A stretch of DNA of 50,127 bases from Gammaproteobacteria bacterium (GCA_009844085.1 VYCF01000008.1:1-50127); one strand, 5' to 3'. Counted from the stretch's first letter, positions 8,874-16,989 are shown. Numbers and translations are program-made. Notes: a model not told the origin generated them from the letters alone.

Positions 8874-9746
8874 TCAGCCGGTCAACAGGTAGCCGTTGTT
8901 GATGACGATCTTGTCCTGCTCGACCGACTTGCAGCGGAAAGCCACTTCCGCGCCCTCGCGCCAGATCTCGGTGCGGATCGTATCGCCAGGATAGACCGGC
9001 GCCGAAAAACGCAGTCGCATTCGCTTGAAGCGGTCGGGGTCGTAGTCGCAACAGGTTTTCATCAAGGCATGCGTGGCGACGCCGAGCGTACACAGCCCAT
9101 GCAGGATGGGTTCGCGGAAACCGGCGTTGCGGGCGATTTCGGGTACGGCGTGCAACGGGTTGTAATCCCCGGACAGTCGATAGAGCAACGCTTGCTGCCG
9201 CAAGGTCGGCAGGTCGCAGATCTCGTCGGGCTCCTTCACGGGCACCGCGTCGGGCCGCGCGGTCTGTTTACGCTCGCCGCCGAAGCCGCCGTCGCCGCGG
9301 GCGAGAATCGTCGTGATCAGGGTGGACAGTTCTTCGCCGGTCTCGACGTCGCGCACCACCCGGTCGGAAACGATCAGCGCGCCGATGCGGTCGCCCTTGT
9401 CGATCACTTCGGTGACGCGGGTCGTCGCCTCGACCGTGCCCGAGGCCGGAAAAGGCTTGTGCAGGATGATTTCCTGGCCGGCGTGGAGCACCTTGACCCA
9501 GTCGAGCCCGGTCTCGTCTTCCCTGGCCCAGAATCCGGGGTGGGCCATTATCACGGCCTGGCTCGGCAGCACTTTCAGGCCGTCCTCGTAAAGAAAAGGC
9601 AGGCAATCCTCATCGAGCGGATCCATTCCCATGCCGACGCCGAGAGCGTAGAGGATGCAATCCTTCGCGGAATAGGTGTGCCTGATCGTGCGGAACTCCT
9701 TCTCCAGCAGACTTCGAGGGTCGAATGACATGGACTGCCGGCTCAC
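8874..9746 (-). CDS. MaoC-family enoyl-CoA hydratase 2
   Basis: The 290-residue double hot-dog protein is predicted to hydrate a trans-2-enoyl-CoA to the (R)-3-hydroxyacyl-CoA. The hydratase-2 motif LSGDYNPLHA is at residues 191-200, with the catalytic pair Asp194 and His199, followed by EPILHGLCTLGVATHAL. The N-terminal half is the degenerate hot-dog repeat (about residues 8-150), as in the hydratase-2 domain of eukaryotic D-bifunctional protein. The frame opens with GTG at 9746, whose GTGA overlaps the stop of the SDR gene by four bases. The ATG at 9731 (MSFDPRSLLEK) is an equally good start by homology. The SDR gene directly upstream supplies the matching (R)-specific dehydrogenase, so hydratase and dehydrogenase act consecutively. 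Confidence 0.9.
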   Translation of the reverse strand: MSRQSMSFDPRSLLEKEFRTIRHTYSAKDCILYALGVGMGMDPLDEDCLPFLYEDGLKVLPSQAVIMAHPGFWAREDETGLDWVKVLHAGQEIILHKPFPASGTVEATTRVTEVIDKGDRIGALIVSDRVVRDVETGEELSTLITTILARGDGGFGGERKQTARPDAVPVKEPDEICDLPTLRQQALLYRLSGDYNPLHAVPEIARNAGFREPILHGLCTLGVATHALMKTCCDYDPDRFKRMRLRFSAPVYPGDTIRTEIWREGAEVAFRCKSVEQDKIVINNGYLLTG

Positions 9747-10657
9747 ATCGGATCCCAGCGGAAAACGTCGCCGGAACGCTCCAGCGGCGTGAAATCGGCG
9801 GCGAAGGCGGGCATCGCGCGTTCAAGTACTTGTTCCACGGTCCAGCCTTCGCCCTGATGGGCGAAGCGTACGGGGCGATTCTGGCTGAACAGGAAGATCT
9901 CGTTGTTGCGTACGCCGAAAATCTGGCCGGTGACGTCGGCCGCGGCATCGCTGCACAACGCGACCGCCAATGGCGCGATCTTGTCGGGAGTCATCTGCTG
10001 GATTTTCGCCACGCGCGCCTGCTCTTCCTCGGTGCGGGTGGGAATGGTGCCGATCAGGCGGCTCCAGGCGAACGGCGCTATGCAATTCGAGCGCACGCGG
10101 AAGCGGCCCATATCGAGCGCCATGGATTTGGACAGACCGACGATGCCGAGTTTCGCTGCGGCGTAATTCGCCTGCCCGAAGTTGCCGATCAGCCCGGAAG
10201 TGGAAGTCATGTTGACGAAACAGCCGCTGGTCTGGGCGCGAAAATGCGGCGCCGCGGCGCGGCTGACGTTGAACGTGCCTTTCAGGTGGACATTGACTAC
10301 GGCGTCGAAGTCCTCCTCGGTCATCTTGTGGAAAATCGCATCGCGCAGATTGCCGGCGTTGTTGATCACGCAATCGATGCGGCCGAAATTGTCGACCGCC
10401 GTGGCGACGATGCCATGGGCCGCGTCCCAGTCCGCGACGCTCGCGCCGTCGGCGATCGCTTCGCCCCCGGCGGCCTTGATCTCGTCGACCACGGAGGCCG
10501 CGGGCCCGGCGTCCCGGCCGCTGCCATCCTCGGCCCCGCCGAGGTCGTTGACGACGACCCTGGCGCCATGGGCCGCCGCCATTATGGCTATGCCCCGCCC
10601 GATGCCGCGGCCGGCGCCGGTTACCACCACGACCTTGCCCTGTAACAGTCTTTGCAT
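9743..10657 (-). CDS. short-chain dehydrogenase, (R)-3-hydroxyacyl-CoA dehydrogenase (HSD17B4-like)
   Basis: This 304-residue SDR probably oxidises an (R)-3-hydroxyacyl-CoA to the 3-ketoacyl-CoA with NAD. The cofactor motif TGAGRGIG is at residues 13-20, the NNAG motif at 99-102, the catalytic Ser around 152-154, and YAAAK gives Tyr165 and Lys169. The length, the VVVNDLGG segment after the Rossmann motif and the C-terminal extension of about 50 residues resemble the dehydrogenase domain of peroxisomal D-bifunctional protein rather than FabG. Its stop overlaps the MaoC start by four bases, and the acyl-CoA dehydrogenase stop lies 19 bases upstream, so it sits tightly inside the operon. The exact substrate is inferred only from the neighbours. 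Confidence 0.9.
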   Translation of the reverse strand: MQRLLQGKVVVVTGAGRGIGRGIAIMAAAHGARVVVNDLGGAEDGSGRDAGPAASVVDEIKAAGGEAIADGASVADWDAAHGIVATAVDNFGRIDCVINNAGNLRDAIFHKMTEEDFDAVVNVHLKGTFNVSRAAAPHFRAQTSGCFVNMTSTSGLIGNFGQANYAAAKLGIVGLSKSMALDMGRFRVRSNCIAPFAWSRLIGTIPTRTEEEQARVAKIQQMTPDKIAPLAVALCSDAAADVTGQIFGVRNNEIFLFSQNRPVRFAHQGEGWTVEQVLERAMPAFAADFTPLERSGDVFRWDPM

Positions 10658-10676
10658 GCTTTCCCGCCTGGTCTTG

Positions 10677-12350
10677 TCAGGCCTCCTCGACGAGTTGCCT
10701 GGCGATGACTTTCAGCGCCAATGTCTCCTCGGCGCCCTCGAAAATCGACAGCACCCGCGCATCGACGAACAGGCGGCTGACCATTGATTCTTCCGCGTAA
10801 CCGAGTCCGCCATGCAATTGCATCGACTCCCTGGTCAGCCATTCCGCCGCCCGGCAACTGAACAGCTTCACCAGGTTCGCTTCCATCTGTCCGCCGCCGG
10901 CGTCGAGTTGCCGCGCAACCTCATAACTGAATTGCCGTGAGGCTGTCAGCCAGGCGAGCATTCGCGCGAGTTTAACCCGGCTGAGCTGGAAGTCGGCAAG
11001 CGCGTGTCCGAAAACCCGCCTTTCGCCGGCGTAGCGCAACGCCTGCTCGAAAGCCGCCTGCATCACACCCGTCGCCCGTGCCGCGGTCTGGATGCGCCCG
11101 CCGGTGAATCCCGCCATGGTGTAATAAAAGCCCTTGCCTTCGCCGGCCTTTCTGCCGACGAGGTTTTCCTCGGGCACGAAGTAGTCTTCGAAAAACAGGT
11201 CAAAGGAATGCATTCCCCGATAGCCCAGGGTGGCGATAGCCTTGCCGGTCAGGCTGCCTCCGCCTTCCTGCTCGTGACGAAATTCGTGTCCCGCGTAAAC
11301 GGGTTTCTCGACCAGAAACAGGCTCAGGCCGCGATGTCCGAGCGACGCGTCCCGGCTCGTACGCGCCAGCACGACGAGCAATTCCGAGCGGCCGGCGAAA
11401 GTACACCAGGTCTTGCCGCCGTTGAGCAGCCAGCCGCCTTCGACCTTGCGCGCCGCCAGCGAAACCGCGGCGACATCCGACCCGGTATCCGGTTCGGTAA
11501 TCGAAATGGCGCAAAGTTTTTCGCCCGAGGCAAGCAATGGCAGCCAATGATTCCGCTGCTTTTTCGTTCCGCCCGCGAGCAATGCCCTGGCGGCGATTTC
11601 CGGCCGGGTAATCAGGCTGCCCGCGGCGCCGAGGGAGCCGCGGGACAGTTCCTCGGTCACCACGATCATTGCGAGGCTGTCGGGGCGGTCGTCGGGCTGC
11701 AGGCCACCGAAGCTTTCCGGAATGCTTGTGCCGAAACAGCCGAGTTCGGCGGCGGCTTCGATCAGGCTTTCCGGTATGTCGAGATCCTCCCGGTGGATTC
11801 GTTCCGCCTGCGGTTCCACCACTTCGTCGGCGAAGCGCTGGAAACTGTCGCGAACGATTTCGATTTCTTCCGGCAGCGAGGACGGCAGCCGAAGTCGCTG
11901 TTGCTCGCAGATCGTCCGGCCGAGAGCTTCCCAGCGCTCGGCGGACAGGTTGGTGTCCAGATAATCGCGCACGTCCGCGCGCTGCTCCAGAGCCGTCAGG
12001 CTGCCGGCGCCAAGCCCCATTTCCGAGGCGCGAATGCCGAGCCGCTCGATCAGTCCGTGGTAGGTTTCCGCGGCGAAACTGAGCGCGATGCCTTGCACGA
12101 GTTCATCGTCCGGCCATTCCCCGGCGTAGCGCAGCATGGCGCCCGCGGCGCTCAGTTCGGCCGCCGTCAACGCCAGCTCGTAACAGAGTTGTTGATGCCG
12201 GTCCATCAGGGACGGATCGAACTTTCCGTTTTTTTCGCAGAACCGCCGGATCTGCCGCAGCCCGAGTCCGATCTGCCGACGCAACTCGCCGTGCAGCCGC
12301 GAAGCGACCGCGTGTACCGATTCCGTATGCGCGACAGATTCTGGCTTCAC
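10677..12350 (-). CDS. acyl-CoA dehydrogenase with N-terminal helical extension
   Basis: I set the start at the GTG at 12350 (about 557 residues), 11 bases after the thiolase stop. The frame is open to 12563, but that part overlaps the thiolase gene. A classical acyl-CoA dehydrogenase occupies roughly the last 390 residues. It has an N-terminal helical domain, a beta-domain with CAISITEPDTGSDVAAVSLA (FAD and substrate contacts), MQLHGGLGYAEESMVSRLFVDA, and FEGAEETL, which carries the Glu in the usual catalytic-base position. The first 160 residues or so are predicted helical, rich in Ala, Leu and Glu (for example ALTAAELSAAGAMLRYAG), and are longer than in standard family members of about 380 residues. 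They may be a degenerate C-terminal-type ACAD domain or an oligomerisation module. It would introduce the 2,3-double bond in the cluster's pathway, passing electrons to ETF, which is not in the window. Confidence 0.85.
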   Translation of the reverse strand: MKPESVAHTESVHAVASRLHGELRRQIGLGLRQIRRFCEKNGKFDPSLMDRHQQLCYELALTAAELSAAGAMLRYAGEWPDDELVQGIALSFAAETYHGLIERLGIRASEMGLGAGSLTALEQRADVRDYLDTNLSAERWEALGRTICEQQRLRLPSSLPEEIEIVRDSFQRFADEVVEPQAERIHREDLDIPESLIEAAAELGCFGTSIPESFGGLQPDDRPDSLAMIVVTEELSRGSLGAAGSLITRPEIAARALLAGGTKKQRNHWLPLLASGEKLCAISITEPDTGSDVAAVSLAARKVEGGWLLNGGKTWCTFAGRSELLVVLARTSRDASLGHRGLSLFLVEKPVYAGHEFRHEQEGGGSLTGKAIATLGYRGMHSFDLFFEDYFVPEENLVGRKAGEGKGFYYTMAGFTGGRIQTAARATGVMQAAFEQALRYAGERRVFGHALADFQLSRVKLARMLAWLTASRQFSYEVARQLDAGGGQMEANLVKLFSCRAAEWLTRESMQLHGGLGYAEESMVSRLFVDARVLSIFEGAEETLALKVIARQLVEEA

Positions 12351-12361
12351 CGCGATTCGAT

Positions 12362-13558
12362 CTACAAGTGTCCGATCATGGAAATGCTGCAGATGTTCTG
12401 GTGCGGAAAGCCACCGAGATTGTGGTTCAGTCCCAGTTTCGGATCCGCCAGTTGCCGCGGTCCCGCCCTGCCCTGCAATTGCAGGTAGTTCTCGTAGATC
12501 ATGCGCAGGCCGGAGGCGCCGATCGGGTGGCCGAAGCATTTCAGGCCGCCGTCGATCTGGCAAGGCAGTTTGCCTTCGGCGTCGAATTCGCCATCGAGCA
12601 CGGCGGTTACGCCCTTGCCTTCCTCGGCCAGTTGCAGATCTTCCATGGTCACCAGTTCGGTGATGGAAAAACAGTCATGCACTTCGGTCATGCTGATTTC
12701 CTGCGCCGGCTTGCGCACGCCTGCCTCGTCGTAGGCGCGCCGTGCGGCGATGCGGGTGGTCTTGAGATAGGAGCCGTCCCAACTTTCGTGGCCGGACTCG
12801 GTGCCGTTGGATACCGCCAGTTGCAGCGCCTTGACCGAAACCAGGTTTTGCTTGCCCAGGCTGCGGGCGATTTCCGGGGTCGTGACGATGGCGCAGGCGG
12901 AGCCGTCGCTGACGCCGCAGCAGTCGAACAGTCCGATGGGCTCGGCGATGTACGGCGCGTCGATGGCCTGTTGCTCGGTGATCTCCCGGCGCAGGTGGGC
13001 TTTCGGATTCTTGACGCCGTTGGCGTGGCTCTTGACCGAGACATGGGCCATGGCGCGTTTCAGGTCCTGCTTGTTGAGCCGGTGCCGCGCGCGATAGCCG
13101 GTGGCCAGTTGCGCGAATGCCCCGGGGGCCGACAGGTTTGGCCAGTACATGTCGTTCTCGACGCCTCTCGAGCGTTGCGGCAGGCCGCCGTAGCCGGTGT
13201 CCTTGAGTTTCTCCACGCCAAGCGCGAGGGCGATGTCGCAAGCGCCGGAGGCGACGGCGTACACGGCGCCGCGAAAAGCCTCGGTGCCGGTGGCGCACAT
13301 GTTCTCTACCTTGGTCACCGGGATGTAGTTCAGGCGCAAGGCGATGGCCATGGGCATGGCGCTCGCGCCGACGTGGAAGGCGTCGATGCCGGCGCCGAAC
13401 CAGGCGGCCTCGATTTCGCCGCGTTCGATACCCGCATCGCCGAGACATTCCTCGAACGCCTCGACCATCAGATCGGACGGGCTGGCGTCCCAGCGTTCGC
13501 CGAACTTGCTGCAGCCCATGCCCAGGATTACGACCTTGTCTTTGATGCCTTGCGCCAT
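12362..13558 (-). CDS. SCP2-type thiolase
   Basis: The 398-residue product belongs to the non-specific lipid transfer protein (SCP-x/SCP2) branch of thiolases, which cleave 3-ketoacyl-CoA (often branched or steroid side chains) with CoA. The nucleophile motif ENMCATG places the Cys at residue 88. The branch-specific HDCF motif is at residues 294-297. The C-terminal FGHPIGASG has its His at 344. All three active-site blocks are intact, so it should be catalytically competent. The start ATG gives MAQGIKDKVVILGMGCSKFG. Homologues in steroid side-chain degradation and in archaeal mevalonate synthesis work bound to a DUF35 protein. Here the only DUF35 domain is fused to the neighbouring HMG-CoA-synthase-like protein, encoded 53 bases upstream. 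A physical complex between the two is my inference. Confidence 0.92.
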   Translation of the reverse strand: MAQGIKDKVVILGMGCSKFGERWDASPSDLMVEAFEECLGDAGIERGEIEAAWFGAGIDAFHVGASAMPMAIALRLNYIPVTKVENMCATGTEAFRGAVYAVASGACDIALALGVEKLKDTGYGGLPQRSRGVENDMYWPNLSAPGAFAQLATGYRARHRLNKQDLKRAMAHVSVKSHANGVKNPKAHLRREITEQQAIDAPYIAEPIGLFDCCGVSDGSACAIVTTPEIARSLGKQNLVSVKALQLAVSNGTESGHESWDGSYLKTTRIAARRAYDEAGVRKPAQEISMTEVHDCFSITELVTMEDLQLAEEGKGVTAVLDGEFDAEGKLPCQIDGGLKCFGHPIGASGLRMIYENYLQLQGRAGPRQLADPKLGLNHNLGGFPHQNICSISMIGHL

Positions 13559-13578
13559 TGCTGTTTCCTCTCAAGTTG

Positions 13579-13607
13579 TGGCTTCGATCCGTCGCCGCCG
13601 GGCCGGG
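13579..13607. repeat. partial copy of dispersed intergenic repeat
   Basis: The stretch around GGCTTCGATCCGTCGCCG lies in the 53-base gap between the thiolase start and the stop of the fusion gene. It matches the outer end of the repeat copies at 41209 and 50018 (shared pattern TCGAWCCGTCGCCG). The conserved core (AGCGGACGCCGT and the following bases) is absent here, so this is a fragment or a chance similarity to one arm. Confidence 0.45.
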
Positions 13608-13611
13608 GATT

Positions 13612-15066
13612 CTATGTGGTTTCAATAATTCTCGCTTTCCAGAAGTATTTTCTGAAACCTCGTTGCTGGTCAAACTGGCGGACTCTGAAATGTACCGAAA
13701 TTCTTGACCCGGAATCGATTGTGCCTTCGCGGACTTCGGTGAAGTCCATCATCAGTTTGCCGCCGCCGTCGAATTGCACCATGCCGAAATATGCTGGCGG
13801 GCTCCAGTCGAAGGTGAGGCGGTCGGCGGTCCAGGTCAGGACCGTGCCTTGCTTTTCGGCAAAGGAATAGCTGTCCTGGCTGTCGAGCGCGTTGCATTCC
13901 GGATTGACGCAATACTTTTCCCGGGGAATCTGCACGGTGCCGCATATTCTGCACTTGCCGCCGACGAAAGAAGTCACCAGGTCCCGCCGGCGATTATAGC
14001 CGGACAGGTAAGTTTGCTTGTCGGTTTCGCCGCGTTTTCCGATGTCGCGTTCGACCAGGTCGTTGAACGCGAGGAACCTGGCGTAACTCGTTTCCTCGCG
14101 GCTCGCGGCGAGCGCTCCGGAGACGCCCGCGGCGGGCTTGAAGCCGCCGATCGCTTCAGTGGCGCGGAACAGCAAGGCGTCGCAGCCTTGTCCGAATGCG
14201 GTGAGCAATATGAGATCGCCGGGATTGGCCGATTCGAGGGTCTTCGCGAGCAGCAGCAGCGGTTGCGCTGCTCCCGCGACGCCTACTGTCGCGGCCTGGT
14301 TGTCGACGATGGCGCCGGGATCGATGCCCAGCCGTTTCGCCACCGCCGGCGGCGTGCGCGCCTGGTCGGTGGGCAAGATGAAATGCGCGATGTCCTCTGC
14401 GCCGGCGCCGCATTTTTCGAGCAGGCGATTGACCGCCTCGGGCACGATCTTCAGATAGCCTTCGTCGCGGATCCAGCGTTCTTCCCAGTCGTAGTCGAAT
14501 TCGCCGCCGCGATAGTGATCGACGAAGTCAGTCGCGAGACTTTCGCCTCCGACGAATTCGGCCAGCACCGGTCCGCCGCCCGTGGCAACGGCCGCCGCCG
14601 CATCGCCCCATAGCATCTCGGCCCGGGAGCCGGCCTTGGCGCGGCGATGTTCCGAAGCCACGACCATGCCGGCGCGTTCGCCTTGCAGCAAGGCGAGCAA
14701 CGCGGAGGTCGCGGCGCGCTGGGAAGCGCTCACATCCATGGCCAGTATTTGCCGCGGAAGGTCGAGGGCTTCGGCGAGCACTACGGAATTCTGCCGGTCG
14801 AGGAAGGGGAAGGTTGTCGAAGCGAAATAGAGGCTTTCAGGTGCGAAGCTATCGAACCCGGCCAGGCAATCGGCCGCGGCTTCGACGCCCATGGTGATCG
14901 TGTCTTCGTCCCAATTGCACATGCTGCGCTGGCCGCGCCCGAGGGACTTGAGGCTGGCGTCGAACCAGGCGTGCGCCTCGGCGATAACCGCCCGTTGCAG
15001 CCGCGCCTGCGGAATGTAGGCGCCGAATCCGGTGATTCCTCTGCTCAATCTGTTTCCCTCGGCCAC
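13612..15066 (-). CDS. HMG-CoA-synthase/KAS III-like protein fused to a DUF35 zinc-ribbon/OB-fold domain
   Basis: The 484-residue product has two parts. Residues 1 to about 310 have the thiolase-fold pattern of HMG-CoA synthase or KAS III (GITGFGAYIPQARL at the start, DTITMGVEAAADCL, and AFGQGCDALLF at the end). Residues 360-484 are a DUF35 unit: a zinc ribbon with Cys372, Cys375, Cys386 and Cys391, then an OB fold that in other DUF35 proteins binds the CoA moiety. The position of the catalytic Cys is Gln116 (DVSASQRAATSALL). By eye the Glu, His and Asn positions of the HMGCS/KAS III active sites are also not conserved (ILPTDQ and VGVAGAAQ where His and Asn motifs are expected). It may therefore be a non-condensing partner, a decarboxylase, or an enzyme using other chemistry. 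The thiolase gene follows directly, suggesting a thiolase/DUF35 complex. I do not know a characterised homologue. Confidence 0.8.
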   Translation of the reverse strand: MAEGNRLSRGITGFGAYIPQARLQRAVIAEAHAWFDASLKSLGRGQRSMCNWDEDTITMGVEAAADCLAGFDSFAPESLYFASTTFPFLDRQNSVVLAEALDLPRQILAMDVSASQRAATSALLALLQGERAGMVVASEHRRAKAGSRAEMLWGDAAAAVATGGGPVLAEFVGGESLATDFVDHYRGGEFDYDWEERWIRDEGYLKIVPEAVNRLLEKCGAGAEDIAHFILPTDQARTPPAVAKRLGIDPGAIVDNQAATVGVAGAAQPLLLLAKTLESANPGDLILLTAFGQGCDALLFRATEAIGGFKPAAGVSGALAASREETSYARFLAFNDLVERDIGKRGETDKQTYLSGYNRRRDLVTSFVGGKCRICGTVQIPREKYCVNPECNALDSQDSYSFAEKQGTVLTWTADRLTFDWSPPAYFGMVQFDGGGKLMMDFTEVREGTIDSGSRISVHFRVRQFDQQRGFRKYFWKARIIETT

Positions 15067-15129
15067 GGGTTCGCGCTTGAGCGCACAAGACCGCGGATTC
15101 TATTGGAATTGCCAGGCGATTTCAGCCGG

Positions 15130-15729
15130 CTATTTTCGGTATTTATCGTGAAGGCCGATGCCGGCGAGGATCTGGGGGCGGGCTTTTTCGAGGCGTGAGA
15201 GGCGGGTTTTTTCCTGTTTGGCGCTGCCGATGTGTTCGGCGTACTCCTTTTGCTTGCCGGGGGTGAGTGAATCGAATGCTTCGCGTAGAGCCGCATCTTC
15301 CTGCATGGCCTTTTCCAGTTCAGCAGACACCTTCAGTTCCCTGGATACCGGTTTCACTTTTTTGCCGGCCTTGTGATTCTCGATGGCTTCGAGCGCGTAG
15401 GCGTGCAGCAGGTCGCGGGGGATTTCCTCGCCGGGGGCGAACTTCCATTGCCGCATGGCCTGGGTCTTGCCTTCCTGGGCGTTGCTCAACTTGACGGCTT
15501 CGTCCTTCAGGAAAACGCCCTGGTGGAACCAGACCGCGCAATGCTGCTTGAAGCCGGCGTAGCCGATCAGATTCTTGCCGTCGCAGAGATAGGCGGGAAT
15601 TCCCCACTTGATGTCTTCATCGAGCCCAACGGCGAGCAGGACTTCGCGGAACGCGAGAAATTGCTCGCGCCATTGCGGGTGCTTGTCGAAGTACGCGCCG
15701 ACCCGGTTGTCACTCTTTCCGGCGGTCAT
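15130..15729 (-). CDS. DUF1801/YdeI (OmdA-like) family protein
   Basis: The 199-residue protein joins an N-terminal DUF1801 domain (about residues 10-115, with DIKWGIPAYLCDGKNLIGYA and FKQHCAVWFHQGV) to a C-terminal YdeI/OmpD-associated segment (about 120-199, with LTPGKQKEYAEHIGSAKQEK and the basic tail). The domain pair is widespread in bacteria, cytoplasmic and functionally undefined; some relatives are linked to metal or stress phenotypes. Its ATG is directly adjacent to the TGA of the serine hydrolase gene (TGAATG on the minus strand), so the two are likely co-translated. The HMGCS-like gene begins 63 bases downstream. Nothing in its sequence ties it to acyl-CoA catabolism. Confidence 0.88.
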   Translation of the reverse strand: MTAGKSDNRVGAYFDKHPQWREQFLAFREVLLAVGLDEDIKWGIPAYLCDGKNLIGYAGFKQHCAVWFHQGVFLKDEAVKLSNAQEGKTQAMRQWKFAPGEEIPRDLLHAYALEAIENHKAGKKVKPVSRELKVSAELEKAMQEDAALREAFDSLTPGKQKEYAEHIGSAKQEKTRLSRLEKARPQILAGIGLHDKYRK

Positions 15730-16989
15730 TCAGATTCTGCGCTCGATGATGGCTTCGTCGACGAGGCGGCGGAAGTTTTCGCGGAAGCCGCCGCCGCGGG
15801 ACGGCGAGACCTGGCCCATGATTACCATGATCATGTTTTCGTTGGGGTCGATGAAATAGCGCGTGGCCGCCGAGCCGTCCCACCAGATCATGCCGTTGCT
15901 GACCGGGAAGTTGTAAGCGCCGGCGTCCATGACCAGGTTGAAGCCGCCGAGGGTCCAGCCGGAGCCGAGCCAGTATCCGCCGGTGCCGATGGGCATGGCG
16001 GCATCGGGGACCGCGTTCTCGTACATCAGTTCGGCGGTTTCGATTTGCAGCACGCGCTCGCCGTCGAGTTCGCCCTTGTTCAGCACCATCTGGCTGAAGC
16101 GCATGAAGTCGGGCGCCGTCGACAGCAGGCCGACGCCGCCTTCGATCAGCGGCGGCCGTGAAGTCCAGGGCACTTGTTCGATCCGATAGGGATTCAGCCG
16201 GCCGTCGGAGGGGCGGTAGACCACCGCGAGTCGCTCGGCGTCTTCGCCTTCGGCCCAGAACATGGTGCTGTCCATGCCGAGAGGCTCGAACAGGTTTGCC
16301 TGCAGGTATTCGTCGAACGGCTGGCCAGACCAGACTTCGACGAGCTTGCCGAGGATGGTGGCGTGGATACCATAGCGAAATGACGTGCCGGGGTCGTGAA
16401 ACAGCGGAATGCGGGCGGCATTGCTCGTCATCTCGTCGAGACTGATCGATTTGTCGCGCACGTTGTTTTCGCGATAGAGCGCCGAACTGCGAGGGCCGAG
16501 CCCGGAGGTATGCGTGAGCAGGTGCGCTACGGTGATATCGCCGACACGTTCGCGGGTTTGAGTAATGTCGGTGCTGCCGGGGTCGAGCAGTACGCGCTGA
16601 TCGGCGAATTCCGGTAAATACATCGAGATCGGATCGTCGAATTGGAATTTGCCCTGCTCGTATAGCTGTAATACCGCAACGCTCGTGACCTGCCGCGTCA
16701 TCGAATAGATCCGGAATAGCGTATCCGGCCGCGTTTCCCTGTCATTCTCCAGATCAAAGCGGCCAAGTGATTCAAAGTAGACGAGTTTGCCGTCGCGGGC
16801 GACGGCCGCCACCACGCCCGGAATGTCGCCGTCGTCGATGTGCTGCTGCAGCCGAGCGGTTACTTGCTCCAGTTTCGCCGCATCCATGCCGACCGAAGCC
16901 GGGTCCGCCGGCTGCAATGCCTGCCCGATGGCAGGGCCCGATAGCAACAAGGGGAAAAAACAAAGAGCGACGCGAACAAGCGCTTTCAT
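15730..16989 (-). CDS. exported serine hydrolase, class C beta-lactamase/esterase family, with SMTR in place of SxxK
   Basis: The 419-residue protein has a signal peptide (residues 1-23, cleavage after AIGQA or nearby) and the beta-lactamase-related fold of EstB-type esterases. The nucleophile motif reads SMTR at residues 96-99: Ser96 is present but the usual Lys is Arg99. LLTHTSGL (an expected family signature) and FRYGIHATILGKLVEVWSGQ, in the place of the Tyr-containing second motif, are seen. The Gly-rich C-terminal strand is around WWDGSAATRYFIDPNENM. It probably acts in the periplasm or outer leaflet as an esterase or related hydrolase; the substrate is unknown. It is the first gene of a minus-strand run. 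A 102-base gap separates it from gcdH, leaving room for its own promoter, though none stands out. Confidence 0.85.
   Translation of the reverse strand: MKALVRVALCFFPLLLSGPAIGQALQPADPASVGMDAAKLEQVTARLQQHIDDGDIPGVVAAVARDGKLVYFESLGRFDLENDRETRPDTLFRIYSMTRQVTSVAVLQLYEQGKFQFDDPISMYLPEFADQRVLLDPGSTDITQTRERVGDITVAHLLTHTSGLGPRSSALYRENNVRDKSISLDEMTSNAARIPLFHDPGTSFRYGIHATILGKLVEVWSGQPFDEYLQANLFEPLGMDSTMFWAEGEDAERLAVVYRPSDGRLNPYRIEQVPWTSRPPLIEGGVGLLSTAPDFMRFSQMVLNKGELDGERVLQIETAELMYENAVPDAAMPIGTGGYWLGSGWTLGGFNLVMDAGAYNFPVSNGMIWWDGSAATRYFIDPNENMIMVIMGQVSPSRGGGFRENFRRLVDEAIIERRI

Noticed and set aside
8848..9093. Longer N-terminus for the CoA-transferase
   Set aside because: It lies over the MaoC gene, has no homology, and the TTG at 8847 with a ribosome binding site fits the family start.
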